The position numbers and the translations under genes are program-made. This document shows, in pieces, positions 1 to 8,717 of a DNA stretch of 64,000 bases. Numbering within the stretch: the stretch's first letter is position 1; each line of letters opens with the position of its first letter. Below the pieces are notes generated by a model. It had not been told where the DNA came from and did not search any database. It saw nothing but the letters and a program-made list of their open reading frames with translations. The stretch comes from Flavobacterium sp. Root935 (lineage in GTDB: Bacteria > Bacteroidota > Bacteroidia > Flavobacteriales > Flavobacteriaceae), in assembly GCF_001429295.1 (NCBI RefSeq), contig NZ_LMJL01000007.1, positions 836,708-900,707 of the forward strand. The letters run 5' to 3'.

Positions 1-1
1 A

Positions 2-112
2 TTTACAGCCATTAATGTAAATAATGGTGCTGAAAAAAAAGAAATACATTTTACAGAAGGTGTTTTCTATAAAATCCCCGTTGAACTAGATACTAAATTT
101 ACCATAGATTAA
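2..112 (+). CDS. C-terminal end of an unidentified protein (partial)
   Basis: An open frame enters from the left edge and stops with TAA at 110-112, leaving 36 C-terminal residues that end in KFTID. The residue mix is ordinary for a soluble or periplasmic Flavobacterium protein. No motif is long enough to name a family. The next gene starts 113 bases downstream on the same strand with its own -7-like box, so the two are probably separate transcription units. It is called because codon use is normal and the frame is open to the edge, not because the product is recognised. Confidence 0.5.
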   Translation, partial: FTAINVNNGAEKKEIHFTEGVFYKIPVELDTKFTID

Positions 113-194
113 GGTTTTTGAGGCTTTTTAGGTTTTAAAATCAAAATAAAAACATAAATAAACTAATATATAGTAGATTACAGAATAATAAGAG

Positions 195-202
195 TACATT
201 TG
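195..202 (+). promoter_or_regulatory. -7 box of the RRM gene promoter
   Basis: TACATTTG fits the Bacteroidetes -7 consensus TAnnTTTG and lies 23 bases before the start codon at 226. No clear TTG is seen 19-20 bases further upstream, so this is a half-supported call. Confidence 0.4.
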
Positions 203-225
203 CTTATTATTATAAATAAATATCT

Positions 226-573
226 ATGAATATTTTTGTTGGAAGCCTTCCATTCAGTATTGAGGAAGCAGATTTAAGAGAGTCTTTTGAGGCTTATGGA
301 ACAGTTGACTCTGTTAAAATTATTACTGATAAATTTACTGGAAGAAGTAAAGGCTTTGGTTTTGTTGAAATGCCAAATGATAGCGAAGCTCAGAAAGCTA
401 TCGACGAATTGAACGGTGCTGTTGTTTCAGGACGTACAATCGTTGTTAATAAGTCTGAGCCAAAACCAGAAGGCGAAAGAAGAAGTTTTAATAACAACCG
501 TGGAGGAGACTCTCGTGGAAGTTATGGAAACAACCGTGGAGGAAATGACCGCGGAAACAGAGGAGGATATTAA
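226..573 (+). CDS. RRM-type RNA-binding protein with RGG tail
   Basis: A 115-residue cytoplasmic RNA-binding protein. Residues 1-78 form one RNA recognition motif: RNP2 is IFVGSL (3-8) and RNP1 is KGFGFVEM (42-49), with the aromatic residues that stack on RNA. Residues 84-115 are a low-complexity Arg/Gly/Asn tail with RGG at 92-94, 104-106 and 112-114. Such small RRM proteins are widespread in Bacteroidetes, where some act as global post-transcriptional regulators, and in cyanobacteria, where some are cold-induced. The gene stands alone, with a strong intrinsic terminator right after it. The RNA targets cannot be read from the sequence. Confidence 0.93.
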   Translation: MNIFVGSLPFSIEEADLRESFEAYGTVDSVKIITDKFTGRSKGFGFVEMPNDSEAQKAIDELNGAVVSGRTIVVNKSEPKPEGERRSFNNNRGGDSRGSYGNNRGGNDRGNRGGY

Positions 574-592
574 TATTTTTTTTCTACAATAT

Positions 593-625
593 AAAAGGGA
601 TCAACGCAAGTTGATCCCTTTTTTT
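593..625 (+). terminator. Intrinsic terminator of the RRM gene
   Basis: An 11-bp perfect stem (595-605 with 610-620) closes a GCAA tetraloop and runs into seven T residues. The leading A-run means it could also work on the minus strand. Confidence 0.9.
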
Positions 626-683
626 GTTTAAAGTTTCAGGTTTCAAGTTCGAGCAACTTGGAACTTTAAACCTGAAACAAAAA
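623..683. repeat. Imperfect palindrome, 'TTTCAGGTTTCAAG' family, copy 1
   Basis: Arms 623-650 and 661-683 pair around a 10-base loop. The core word GTTTCAGGTTTCAAGTT recurs at 37725-37808. It sits 3' of leuB (minus strand) and just after the RRM terminator, and its A/T-rich ends make it terminator-like for leuB. Confidence 0.75.
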
Positions 684-691
684 TTAACTAA

Positions 692-1747
692 TTATACATT
701 CGCAGCTAACCAGTCACCAACTTCTTTAGTGCCGTATGCTTTGCCTCCATTGGCTAAATCTTCGGTAACTACTCCAGCTTCTAGAGCCTTGTTTACTGCA
801 TCTCTCATTGCTTTCCCTTCTTCCATCAATCCGAAATTTTCGAACATCATAGCAGCAGATAAAATAGTAGCCATTGGGTTTGCTATGTTTAATCCTGTAG
901 CTTGCGGGTAAGAACCGTGAATAGGTTCAAACAAAGATACTTCAGCTCCCATAGAAGCAGAAGGCATTAATCCCATTGAGCCAGAAATTACAGAAGCTTC
1001 ATCTGTTAAAATATCTCCAAATAAGTTTTCAGTAATCAATACATCATAAGAGTTTGGCCATTGTACTAAACGCATAGCAACCGCATCAACAAATTCGTAG
1101 CTCACTTCAACTTCTGGATAATCTTTTTCCATTGCCTGAACTGTTTCTCTCCATAAACGTGAAGTTTCTAGAACGTTAGCTTTGTCAACGCAGCATAATT
1201 TTTTAGAACGTGTCATTGCTAATTCGAAACCTTTTTTAGCCAAACGCTGCACTTCAGCTCTTGTGTAAACACAGTTGTCAAATGCAGTATCGCCATTGTC
1301 TCTTCTTCCTTTTTCACCAAAGTAAATACCGCCAGTTAATTCTCTTAAGAAAACTAAGTCAGTTCCTTCGATTCTTTCTCTTTTTAATGGAGATTTATCT
1401 AATAACGAAGGGAATGTAAAAGTTGGTCTCACGTTTGCGAACAAACCTAACGCTTTACGCATTTTTAACAAACCTTGTTCTGGTCTTACAGGTGCAGAAG
1501 GATCATTATCGTATTTAGGGTGGCCGATTGCTCCAAAAAGAACTGCATCAGCATTTTTGCAAATCTCGTGTGTTGCATCTGGATAAGGTTCGCCTACTGC
1601 ATCAATTGCAGCAGCTCCAGTTAAAGCTGGTTTCCAAGTGATTTCATGTCCGAATTTTTTTGCAATAGCATCAGATACTTTTACAGCTTCATTTATTACT
1701 TCTGGTCCGATTCCGTCTCCAGCTAAAAGGGCTATGTTTAATTTCAT
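692..1747 (-). CDS. leuB: 3-isopropylmalate dehydrogenase
   Basis: Oxidises and decarboxylates 3-isopropylmalate to 2-ketoisocaproate with NAD+, the third step of leucine synthesis. The 351 residues match the family's normal length. Visible motifs are the N-terminal GDGIGPEV (10-17), RELTGGIYFGEKG, which is part of the substrate site, VDAVAMRLV with the conserved acidic residue, ENLFGDILTDEASVISGS, the metal and cofactor region, and EPIHGSYP near the NAD-binding loop. It is the last gene of the minus-strand cluster leuC-leuD-leuA2-leuB. A repeat-filled gap of about 160 bases separates it from leuA2. The product is cytoplasmic. No defect is seen. Confidence 0.97.
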   Translation of the reverse strand: MKLNIALLAGDGIGPEVINEAVKVSDAIAKKFGHEITWKPALTGAAAIDAVGEPYPDATHEICKNADAVLFGAIGHPKYDNDPSAPVRPEQGLLKMRKALGLFANVRPTFTFPSLLDKSPLKRERIEGTDLVFLRELTGGIYFGEKGRRDNGDTAFDNCVYTRAEVQRLAKKGFELAMTRSKKLCCVDKANVLETSRLWRETVQAMEKDYPEVEVSYEFVDAVAMRLVQWPNSYDVLITENLFGDILTDEASVISGSMGLMPSASMGAEVSLFEPIHGSYPQATGLNIANPMATILSAAMMFENFGLMEEGKAMRDAVNKALEAGVVTEDLANGGKAYGTKEVGDWLAANV

Positions 1748-1760
1748 TCTATGTGTTATT

Positions 1761-1913
1761 TAAGATTCTAAGGTTCTGAGTTGCTAAGATTCTAAGGTTT
1801 TATTTTTAGTGACTTAGTTTTTTTTAAAAGGTTCTAAGGTTCTGAGTTGTTAAGATTCTAAGGTCAAAGAAAAAATCTTAGTAACTTAGAATCTTAGTCT
1901 CTTAGCACCTTAG
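1761..1913. repeat. Direct and inverted repeat cluster, 'CTAAGGTTCTGAGTT' family
   Basis: Two direct copies (1761-1802 and 1827-1870) built on TTCTAAGGTTCTGAGTTG are followed by an inverted arm (1872-1913) rich in CTTAG words. Together they can form one large hairpin. It fills the whole leuA2-leuB gap and overlaps the last codons of leuA2. Confidence 0.8.
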
Positions 1914-3430
1914 GCTATTACGTTAAGCATTTTCTGCGTTGCAATAATCGCGGCAACGGTTTGATCAGAGTCTAATCCGCGGGTTTTGAATTCTTTTCCG
2001 TTATTTACCCATGTAATGATGGTTTCGCACAACGCATCAGAACTACTTCCTGGCGGGATTCTTACTGCATAATCAATTAATTTTGGGAGCGTTAATTTTT
2101 TGCTTTTATAGATTTTGGATAAAGCATTCATAAAAGCATCAAACTGACCGTCGCCCTGCGCATTTTCTTCGATGATTTCTTCGCCAAATTTTAAACACAA
2201 AGTGGTTGACGGACGCATTCCCTTTGAGTGTACTAATATATAGGACTCAATTTTTATTTTTTCTTCGTAAGTATGACTGTCCAAAACATCTGAAATAATG
2301 TATGGAAGGTCTTCCTTAGTTACAGTTTCTTTTTTGTCGCCCAATTCGATAATTCTTTGGGTAACCAATTTTAGATCTTCATTGTTTAGTTTTAAACCTA
2401 ATTCCTGAAGATTTTTTTCGATATTGGCTTTTCCAGAAGTTTTTCCGAGAGCATATTTTCTTTTTCTTCCAAAACGTTCTGGAAGTAAATCATTAAAATA
2501 TAAATTGTTTTTATTGTCTCCATCGGCGTGTATTCCAGCTGTTTGTGTAAAAACATTATCGCCGACAATTGGCTTATTGGCAGGAATTCTATAACCAGTA
2601 AAAGTTTCCACTAATTTACTGACAGTGTATAAAGATGTCTCTTTAATATTAATGCTTACTTCTGGCAGATAATCGTTTATAACAGCAACAGTACTTTCAA
2701 GGGGTGCGTTTCCAGCACGTTCTCCCATTCCGTTTACCGTAACGTGAAGTCCGTTTACTCCAGCTTTTATGGCTTCCATAACATTAGCGATACTTAAATC
2801 GTAGTCGTTATGAGCATGAAAATCAAAATGAATTTGAGGATATTTTGCTCTAATTTTCGAAATAAATTCAAAAGTCAAAGACGGAATTAAAACTCCTAAA
2901 GTATCGGGAAGTAAAATTCTTTTTACGGGCTGCGTTGCTAGAAAATCCAGAAACTGAAAAACATATTCAGGAGAATTTCGCATTCCGTTGCTCCAGTCTT
3001 CCAGATAAACATTCGTTTCAATATTGTTTTCTTTAGCTAAAGCTATGATTTGAGCGATTTCAGAAAAATGCTGTTCTGGTGTCTTTTTTAATTGATGTGT
3101 TAAGTGGTTCATTGAACCTTTTGTTAACAAATTCTGCACTTTAGCGCCGGCTTTTTTCATCCAATCAATTGAAACACCTCCGTCAACAAATGAAAGCACT
3201 TCGATTCTGTCAATATAACCGCGTTCTTCAGCCCACGAAGTAATGCCTTTTACAGCTTGAAATTCTCCTTCGCTTACGCGTGCTGAAGCAATTTCGATTC
3301 TATCAATATTTAGTTCTTCCAGCAATAATTGCGCAATGGTTAGTTTTTCTGCAGCAGAAAAAGATACTCCTGAGGTTTGTTCACCATCACGAAGCGTCGT
3401 ATCCATTATTTCAATTTTTCTTTTTTCCAT
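1910..3430 (-). CDS. leuA2: 2-isopropylmalate synthase-type enzyme (LeuA/CimA family) with regulatory domain
   Basis: A 506-residue Claisen-condensing enzyme of the isopropylmalate / citramalate synthase family. It probably joins acetyl-CoA to 2-ketoisovalerate to feed LeuC and LeuD. The DRE-TIM catalytic barrel starts with DTTLRDGEQTSGVSF (10-24), which carries the metal-binding Asp and catalytic Arg. HAHNDYDLS holds the two metal-binding His, and NGMGERAGNAPLES is the family signature. Residues from about 370 to the end form the LeuA-type allosteric domain, so feedback control by leucine or isoleucine is likely. It differs from canonical LeuA enough that a citramalate synthase role (isoleucine route) cannot be excluded. 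Its position between leuD and leuB favours leucine. Confidence 0.87.
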   Translation of the reverse strand: MEKRKIEIMDTTLRDGEQTSGVSFSAAEKLTIAQLLLEELNIDRIEIASARVSEGEFQAVKGITSWAEERGYIDRIEVLSFVDGGVSIDWMKKAGAKVQNLLTKGSMNHLTHQLKKTPEQHFSEIAQIIALAKENNIETNVYLEDWSNGMRNSPEYVFQFLDFLATQPVKRILLPDTLGVLIPSLTFEFISKIRAKYPQIHFDFHAHNDYDLSIANVMEAIKAGVNGLHVTVNGMGERAGNAPLESTVAVINDYLPEVSINIKETSLYTVSKLVETFTGYRIPANKPIVGDNVFTQTAGIHADGDNKNNLYFNDLLPERFGRKRKYALGKTSGKANIEKNLQELGLKLNNEDLKLVTQRIIELGDKKETVTKEDLPYIISDVLDSHTYEEKIKIESYILVHSKGMRPSTTLCLKFGEEIIEENAQGDGQFDAFMNALSKIYKSKKLTLPKLIDYAVRIPPGSSSDALCETIITWVNNGKEFKTRGLDSDQTVAAIIATQKMLNVIA

Positions 3431-3480
3431 ATTGATGTTTCTAACGGGTCGAATATTATTAATATCCTATTTAATTTTGA

Positions 3481-3600
3481 TGCTGATTTTACGGATTCGC
3501 TTTGCGAAGACGCTGATAAAACGGATTTTTTTATATTGAATAGAATAAAATCCGTGGCAATTCGCGCTTTTGTGAAAGGAAATCAGTTTCATCCGCGTCC
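3481..3600. repeat. Imperfect palindrome, 'CGCTGATAAAACGGATTTT' family, copy 1
   Basis: The arm at 3481-3528 carries ACGGATTCGC and CGCTGATAAAACGGATT. A degenerate opposite arm runs at 3546-3600 (AAAATCCGTGGCAATTCGCG ... ATCCGCG). The same family has a much better preserved copy at 8385-8502. It lies in the leuD-leuA2 gap. Confidence 0.75.
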
Positions 3601-3613
3601 TATTATTCTAGAA

Positions 3614-3646
3614 AGACCCGACTGGTCTTTGAAACCTGTCGGGTCT
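3614..3646. repeat. Hairpin, 'AGACCCGAC ... GTCGGGTCT' family, copy 1
   Basis: AGACCCGAC at 3614-3622 pairs with GTCGGGTCT at 3638-3646 over a short loop containing GGTCTTTGAAACC. A related copy at 60272-60304 ends in a T-run. Here it follows leuD on the minus strand. Confidence 0.8.
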
Positions 3647-3669
3647 AATATCCTGAATGAGATTTCTAT

Positions 3670-4266
3670 TTAGTAAGGAAGTTTATCAGCGAAAGCTTTA
3701 ATATCTTCTTTCATATCTTGTAAATAATCAATGTCATCAAAGCCATTAATCATGTTGTTCTTTTTGTATCCGTTGATAGCAAAAGATTCTTGCTGACCAG
3801 TTGACAATAAAGTAATAGTCTGTTCTGGTAGATTGATTTCTAATTCCGTTTTAGGATCAGCTTCAATAGCTTTGAAGATATTTTCCAAAAACTCTGGGCT
3901 GATTTGTACTGGTAAAACTCCAATATTCAAACAGTTTCCTTTAAAGATATCAGCAAAGAAACTAGAAACTACAGCTCTAAATCCGTAATCGTAAACTGCC
4001 CAAGCAGCATGCTCTCTAGAAGATCCTGAACCGAAGTTTTTTCCTCCCACAAGGATTTTTCCAGAGTAAGTTGAATCATTTAAAACGAAATCTGCTTTTG
4101 GAGTATCGTCTCCGTTGTATCTCCAGTCTCTAAAAAGATTGTCTCCAAAACCTTCACGTTTTGTAGCTTTTAAGAAACGAGCTGGAATAATTTGATCTGT
4201 ATCTACGTTTTCAATTGGCAGCGGCACTGCACTGCTGGTAAGTATATTAAATTTATCGTATGCCAT
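3670..4266 (-). CDS. leuD: 3-isopropylmalate dehydratase small subunit
   Basis: The swivelling subunit that, with LeuC, isomerises 2-isopropylmalate to 3-isopropylmalate. The 198 residues match the normal LeuD length of about 200. The N-terminal NVDTDQIIPARFLK and the loop GGKNFGSGSSREHAAWAV are the family signatures; the latter contributes substrate-binding Ser and Arg. The gene follows leuC on the minus strand, with a gap of about 170 bases holding an inverted repeat. The product is cytoplasmic, and nothing in it is unusual. Confidence 0.97.
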   Translation of the reverse strand: MAYDKFNILTSSAVPLPIENVDTDQIIPARFLKATKREGFGDNLFRDWRYNGDDTPKADFVLNDSTYSGKILVGGKNFGSGSSREHAAWAVYDYGFRAVVSSFFADIFKGNCLNIGVLPVQISPEFLENIFKAIEADPKTELEINLPEQTITLLSTGQQESFAINGYKKNNMINGFDDIDYLQDMKEDIKAFADKLPY

Positions 4267-4277
4267 TTGATTTTTGA

Positions 4278-4424
4278 TTTTAGATTAACGATTTCTGATT
4301 TTAGATTTATTGCTAGAACGTAAAATTGTAATCGTTAAATTTTTTTGTAAAATGTAAATTGAAATTTTAGAAGATTTTTTAATGAAGTGTGCCGAAATCT
4401 TAAATCAGAAATCGTTAATCTTCA
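4278..4424. repeat. Long inverted repeat in the leuC-leuD gap, 'GATTAACGATTTCTGATTTT' family
   Basis: The arm at about 4278-4308 (core AGATTAACGATTTCTGATTT) pairs with 4395-4424 (core AAATCAGAAATCGTTAATCT), with roughly 27 of 30 positions matching. The loop of about 86 bases is very AT-rich. It separates leuC and leuD, which must act as one enzyme. Confidence 0.82.
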
Positions 4425-4435
4425 TTCATAAATCT

Positions 4436-5830
4436 TTAAAAAAGCTCTCTCGGATCTGTTAGTTTTCCTGTAACCGCAGCTGCAGCAGCCATAATTGGAC
4501 TTGCAAGAAGTGTTCTTGATCCAGGACCTTGACGGCCTTCAAAGTTTCTGTTTGAAGTACTCACTGCATATTTCCCAGCAGGAACTTTATCATCGTTCAT
4601 TGCTAGACAAGCAGAACAACCCGGCTGGCGTAATACGAAACCAGCTTCTGTCAAAATATCTAAAATTCCTTCTTCTTTAATCTGCGCTTCAACAACGTGA
4701 GAACCTGGAACTAACCAAGCGGTAACATTATCTGCTTTTTTTCTTCCTTTTACAATTTCAGCGAAAGCTCTAAAATCTTCAATACGTCCGTTTGTACAAC
4801 TTCCTAAGAAAACATAATCAATTGGTTTTCCAATCATCACATCATCTTCGTGGAAGCCCATATAAGCTAAAGATTTTTTGTAAGTTTCCTCACCGCCTTC
4901 AACTTGGTTGGCATTCGGAATATGTTTTGTAATACCAATTCCCATTCCAGGGTTAGTACCATAAGTAATCATTGGTTCGATATCTTCCGCTTTAATGTTT
5001 AATTCGGCATCAAAAACAGCATCAGCATCCGTTTTAAGAGTTTTCCAATATTCAACAGCTTTTGTCCAAGCTTCACCTTTTGGAGCATATAATCTTCCTT
5101 CAAGGAAATCGAAAGTAGTTTGGTCAGGAGCGATCATTCCGCCGCGAGCACCCATTTCGATACTTAAATTACAAACTGTCATACGACCTTCCATAGTCAT
5201 GTTTTCAAAAACATCACCAGCATATTCAACAAAATATCCTGTTCCTCCGGAAGTAGTTAATTGAGCGATAATATAAAGTGCAACGTCTTTTGGACCAACA
5301 CCTTTGCTTAATTGACCGTTTACGTTAATACGCATTTTCTTTGGTTTAGGCTGCATAATACATTGAGTAGAAAGCACCATTTCAACCTCAGAAGTTCCGA
5401 TACCAAAAGCAATAGCTCCAAAAGCACCGTGAGTAGATGTATGCGAATCCCCGCATACAATAGTAGCACCTGGCAAAGTAATTCCGTTTTCAGGACCAAC
5501 TACGTGTACAATTCCATTTTTTTGATGACCTAATCCCCAGTGAGAAATTCCGTATTCGATTGCATTGTCTTCAAGAGCTTTAAGCTGATTAGCAGAAAGC
5601 GGATCCTGAACTGGTAAATGTTGGTTTATGGTTGGTGTATTGTGGTCTGCAGTTGCAAAAGTACGTTCTGGATATAATACGTTAACGCCTCTTGATTTTA
5701 ATCCTAAAAAAGCAACAGGACTCGTAACTTCGTGAATGAAATGGCGGTCAATAAAAAACACATCTGGTCCATCTTCAATTTTACGCACTACATGTGAATC
5801 CCATACTTTGTCAAATAATGTCTTACTCAT
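4436..5830 (-). CDS. leuC: 3-isopropylmalate dehydratase large subunit
   Basis: The [4Fe-4S] aconitase-family subunit that pairs with LeuD in leucine synthesis. At 464 residues it has the standard bacterial LeuC length. The N-terminal DKVWDSHVV, the loop [15 protein letters not shown], and the three cluster cysteines in LGSCTNGR (about residue 345) and GCSAC (about 405 and 408) are all present. As first gene of the operon it has a convincing promoter about 60 bases upstream (5895-5924), so it sets expression of leuCDA2B. No leader peptide rich in Leu codons is evident between promoter and start, so classical attenuation is not supported. Confidence 0.97.
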   Translation of the reverse strand: MSKTLFDKVWDSHVVRKIEDGPDVFFIDRHFIHEVTSPVAFLGLKSRGVNVLYPERTFATADHNTPTINQHLPVQDPLSANQLKALEDNAIEYGISHWGLGHQKNGIVHVVGPENGITLPGATIVCGDSHTSTHGAFGAIAFGIGTSEVEMVLSTQCIMQPKPKKMRINVNGQLSKGVGPKDVALYIIAQLTTSGGTGYFVEYAGDVFENMTMEGRMTVCNLSIEMGARGGMIAPDQTTFDFLEGRLYAPKGEAWTKAVEYWKTLKTDADAVFDAELNIKAEDIEPMITYGTNPGMGIGITKHIPNANQVEGGEETYKKSLAYMGFHEDDVMIGKPIDYVFLGSCTNGRIEDFRAFAEIVKGRKKADNVTAWLVPGSHVVEAQIKEEGILDILTEAGFVLRQPGCSACLAMNDDKVPAGKYAVSTSNRNFEGRQGPGSRTLLASPIMAAAAAVTGKLTDPRELF

Positions 5831-5894
5831 TTTTATTTTTTTTAATTGTAATTTCTATAACCACAGCAATCTCCTGTTCATTATAATAGCAAAA

Positions 5895-5924
5895 CAAAAG
5901 TAAAAAAAGATAGAAAAGCGTCAA
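5895..5924 (-). promoter_or_regulatory. Promoter of the leuCDA2B operon
   Basis: On the minus strand TTG (5924-5922), a 19-base spacer and TACTTTTG (5902-5895) fit the Bacteroidetes primary-sigma consensus TTG-N19-TAnnTTTG. The predicted start of transcription is near 5888, giving a leader of about 58 bases before leuC. Confidence 0.75.
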
Positions 5925-6346
5925 TTTCAATATTTCATTATATACGATACCCAAATTAAATTACAAATTGCGAAACTGCTTTTATGCATTAAAATTTGAA
6001 AGAAAAATGATAAAGAAATTGATTTTGATTTTCTTTTTCGGCTTTAATTTTCCTTGTTTGTTTTTTGTTTTAATAGTTTGCAAATTTATCTCAAAATCGC
6101 TATAAAATATAAGGATTTAATTAAAAAAATCTAACAAAATGAATAAAAATAGTAATAATTGTTAGTTTTGATTTCTGTATGCAAACTATGCTTTTGCGGT
6201 TTTTTAAAGCTTTTAAAGGAGTTTTATGGACATTATTTAGATTCAATAAAGTATCAAAATACTACGACATCCAAGAAGTATATTTTTATAAAATTTTATG
6301 TTTTTTTAGTCAAAAAGGGAATTTTTGCTGCTAATAATTTTGAAAA
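5925..6346. other. Gene-free interval between leuC promoter and araC-type gene
   Basis: Very AT-rich, with no convincing gene. A 32-codon hydrophobic frame starts at 6007 and a TTG-started frame covers 6159-6350; neither has a supporting promoter or normal codon use. CTAACAA (6131-6137) and TTGTTAG (6159-6165) form a weak inverted pair. The interval follows the AraC-type gene on its 3' side and lies upstream of the leu promoter. Confidence 0.5.
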
Positions 6347-7267
6347 CTAGTTCAATGAATTTTTAAATTCGAGAGGAGTAAGGTTTGTTTTCTTTTTAAA
6401 TAATTTACTAAACGACTGTGGATATTCAAAACCCAGTTGATACGCAATTTCTGCGACTGAAAGATCGGTAGTAATTAGGAAATCCTTTGATTTTTCAATT
6501 AGTTTTGAATGAATGTGCTGCTGTGTATTCTGTCCGGTTAAATTGCGGAGCATGTCACTTAGATAGTGAGTAGACACGTTAATTTTGGAGGCAAGAAAAT
6601 CTACTGTTGGTAAACCGTCTTTTAGGGTTTCGGCATTATTTATATAATTATCCAGCGTTTCTTCAACTTTGATTAATAAGTCATGACTGATTGTTTTTCT
6701 GGTAATAAATTGACGTTTATAAAAACGATTACTGTAATTCAGCAAAACATCAATATAGGAAACAATTACATCCTGGCTCATTTCGTCTATAGCGTTCCGA
6801 AGTTCAGTGTCAATACTGTTTAATAAACCTATAATAATTGTTTTTTCGCTGTCAGAAAGATGCAGTGCTTCGTTGGTGTCATAAGAAAAGAAACCATATT
6901 TCTTGATGTTTTTCCCTAAAGGATAATTTCGAATAAAATCTGGATGAAAAAGCAGCGTATAACCGCCATATTCAGCACCTTCTTCATTTTCGGTAAAGAT
7001 TAGCTGATTGGGAGAAGAAAATAGTAATCCGCCTTCATTAAAATCATAAAAACCTTGTCCGTAACCCATTTTTCCATTGGTAGAAAATTTATAAGAGATC
7101 TTATAAAGATCAAGTAAAAAGGCATAGTTTGCCAAATCTTCACTTATAACCAATTGTGTATTGTCTATTAAACTCACCATCGGATGAAGAGGTTTTTGCA
7201 GTTTAAGCAGGTCATGAAACTGCGATATAGAGGAAATCTTTGCAGGGTTATTTTTTTTCTTTTCCAT
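6347..7267 (-). CDS. AraC-family transcriptional regulator
   Basis: A 306-residue one-component regulator. Residues 1-180 are a sensor region of the AraC-binding type; no ligand can be inferred. Residues 200-306 contain the paired helix-turn-helix DNA-binding domain: the first helix pair is around ASKINVSTHYLSDMLRNLTG, and the second is around SVAEIAYQLGFEYPQSFSKL followed by KKKTNLTPLEFK, the classic AraC ending. It lies 188 bases downstream of a short-chain dehydrogenase on the same strand, a pairing common in Bacteroidetes where the regulator controls the dehydrogenase. A hairpin of a dispersed repeat family lies between them. Confidence 0.93.
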   Translation of the reverse strand: MEKKKNNPAKISSISQFHDLLKLQKPLHPMVSLIDNTQLVISEDLANYAFLLDLYKISYKFSTNGKMGYGQGFYDFNEGGLLFSSPNQLIFTENEEGAEYGGYTLLFHPDFIRNYPLGKNIKKYGFFSYDTNEALHLSDSEKTIIIGLLNSIDTELRNAIDEMSQDVIVSYIDVLLNYSNRFYKRQFITRKTISHDLLIKVEETLDNYINNAETLKDGLPTVDFLASKINVSTHYLSDMLRNLTGQNTQQHIHSKLIEKSKDFLITTDLSVAEIAYQLGFEYPQSFSKLFKKKTNLTPLEFKNSLN

Positions 7268-7352
7268 AATATAAAAATATAAAATATGACATTAAAAGAC
7301 TAATGAGGCTTTCCGAAAAGTATTAAACAAGCTCTTTGATTTATGAAACATC

Positions 7353-7408
7353 AGCTTCGGAGAAGCGAAATATTTTTAATACTGTTGTATTTCGCTCCGC
7401 TGGAGCTT
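7353..7408. repeat. Imperfect hairpin, 'GCTTCGGAGAAGCGAAATA' family
   Basis: The arm at 7353-7372 pairs with 7388-7408 (TATTTCGCTCCGCTGGAGCT) around a loop of about 15 bases. It lies between the dehydrogenase and araC-type genes and may end the dehydrogenase transcript, although no T-run follows on that strand. Confidence 0.65.
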
Positions 7409-7455
7409 AATAAAAAGAACGTAAAATACTTTTTGGATTGCCTCATCAGGAATTA

Positions 7456-8259
7456 TTATGCTTCAAAAAACTGTTTTCCAAATGCAGTACGAAAAACTTC
7501 GTCGCCTTGTTCCAATCTTTGCTGGTACAGTGCTTTAGCATCTTCTCCGGCTACATATCTTAATTTAGTTTTTCCGTCTGTAGCGGCTTCGTAAACTACA
7601 TCTGCAATTTGTTCTGCAGTTGATGCCATTTCAAACATTGCATCTACATTTTTAAACATTTTGTCTGCCATTGCCTGATATTCAGGTTTAACTCCGGTGT
7701 CAAGAGAACCATGAAGAAATTCTGTTTTGATTCCTCCTGGAGAAACTGTTTTAATATTTATTCCAAATGGATTTAATTCATAAGCCATGCTTTCGCTCCA
7801 GCCTTCTAACCCCCATTTTGTTGCGTGATAAATTGATCCTAAAGGAAAAGAAATCAATCCGCCAATTGAAGTTGTTGAAATAAATAATCCGCTTTTTCTT
7901 TCTCTGAAATACGGGATAAAAGCATTTGTAACACGAATTACTCCCAATAAATTAGTATTCAATTGTTTTGTGATCTGATCATCTGAAAAGCTTTCTAGAG
8001 GGCCAATTAACCCATAACCAGCATTGTTAAAGACAATATCGATGTCACTAATTTCAAGTGCTTTTTGAACTGTATTTTGTATTTGATCGTAATCTGTAAC
8101 GTCTAACGGTAATAGCGTTACGTTCTTTAAATTAGAAAGTTCTGTTTCTTTTTCTGGAGTTCTCATAGTTGCAATTACATTCCATCCTTTTTCGTGGAAT
8201 AATTTTGCTGTTGCTTTTCCTAAACCTGATGATGCACCTGTGATAAAAATTGTTTTCAT
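7456..8259 (-). CDS. Short-chain dehydrogenase/reductase
   Basis: A 267-residue classical SDR. The Rossmann cofactor motif TGASSGLG is at 7-14, NNAG at 78-81, and the catalytic triad is Ser in STTS (about 128-131), Tyr144 and Lys148 in YHATK. The segment RTPEK after beta-2 suggests NADP(H) preference, by general SDR rules. The substrate is unknown; close relatives are annotated only as SDR oxidoreductases. The product is cytoplasmic. The AraC-type gene downstream is a plausible regulator, and dnaE is divergent on the other side across a 458-base gap. Confidence 0.93.
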   Translation of the reverse strand: MKTIFITGASSGLGKATAKLFHEKGWNVIATMRTPEKETELSNLKNVTLLPLDVTDYDQIQNTVQKALEISDIDIVFNNAGYGLIGPLESFSDDQITKQLNTNLLGVIRVTNAFIPYFRERKSGLFISTTSIGGLISFPLGSIYHATKWGLEGWSESMAYELNPFGINIKTVSPGGIKTEFLHGSLDTGVKPEYQAMADKMFKNVDAMFEMASTAEQIADVVYEAATDGKTKLRYVAGEDAKALYQQRLEQGDEVFRTAFGKQFFEA

Positions 8260-8384
8260 GATTATTATTTTTTAATTGTTATAATTTGATGAAGCAAAGT
8301 TCAGGATACATCACAGTTTAAAAGTGTTCATTTTGGTGTAATGAGTGTTCAAAATGAATAATCGATGATTTAACGTAAAATTAT

Positions 8385-8502
8385 AACGCGGATGACACGG
8401 ATTTGCTTTGCAAAAACGCTGATTAAAACGGATTTTGTATTTTATCTGAAAAATCCGTTTTAATCAGCGTCTTCGTGATAACGAATCCGTATCATCCGCG
8501 TT
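8385..8502. repeat. Large palindrome, 'CGCGGATGACACGGATT' family, copy 2
   Basis: Arms 8385-8436 and 8450-8502 are about 52 bases each, pair over most of their length and leave a 13-base loop. Core words are AACGCGGATGACACGGATTT and CGCTGATTAAAACGGATTTT, mirrored by AAAATCCGTTTTAATCAGCG. This is the best-preserved copy of the family also seen at 3481-3600. The remaining 8260-8384 and 8503-8717 hold no gene. Confidence 0.88.
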
Positions 8503-8600
8503 GAAATCTATATTTTGAGTTTTTTAAGAATTACATTTTACAAGGTGTTAAAAATGCTTTTGTTAACAACTTTAGCTTCTTTATTTCTGTAAAAAAAGCG

Positions 8601-8608
8601 TAAATTTG
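8601..8608 (+). promoter_or_regulatory. -7-like box upstream of dnaE
   Basis: TAAATTTG fits TAnnTTTG and lies 109 bases before dnaE. No TTG stands at the expected distance upstream, so support is partial. Confidence 0.35.
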
Positions 8609-8717
8609 AACTTCTTCCATTTTTCATTTCGCATTTTGTTATGTTTCATGTTGTCAATGTTTTGCAATGTGTAGGATTTGAAATTTTGGAGCTTTAAAAT
8701 TTGATTTTTACAACTCT

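Noticed and set aside
1761..1913. CRISPR array
   Set aside because: The repeats are unequal, include an inverted arm and have no unique spacers of constant length; no cas gene is present.
6007..6105. 32-codon hydrophobic frame in the leuC / araC-type gap
   Set aside because: Very rich in Phe and Leu as expected from T-rich noncoding DNA. No promoter boxes and no neighbour relation support it.
6159..6350. 63-codon plus-strand frame
   Set aside because: It overlaps the end of the AraC-type gene on the other strand, has odd composition and no recognisable start signal.
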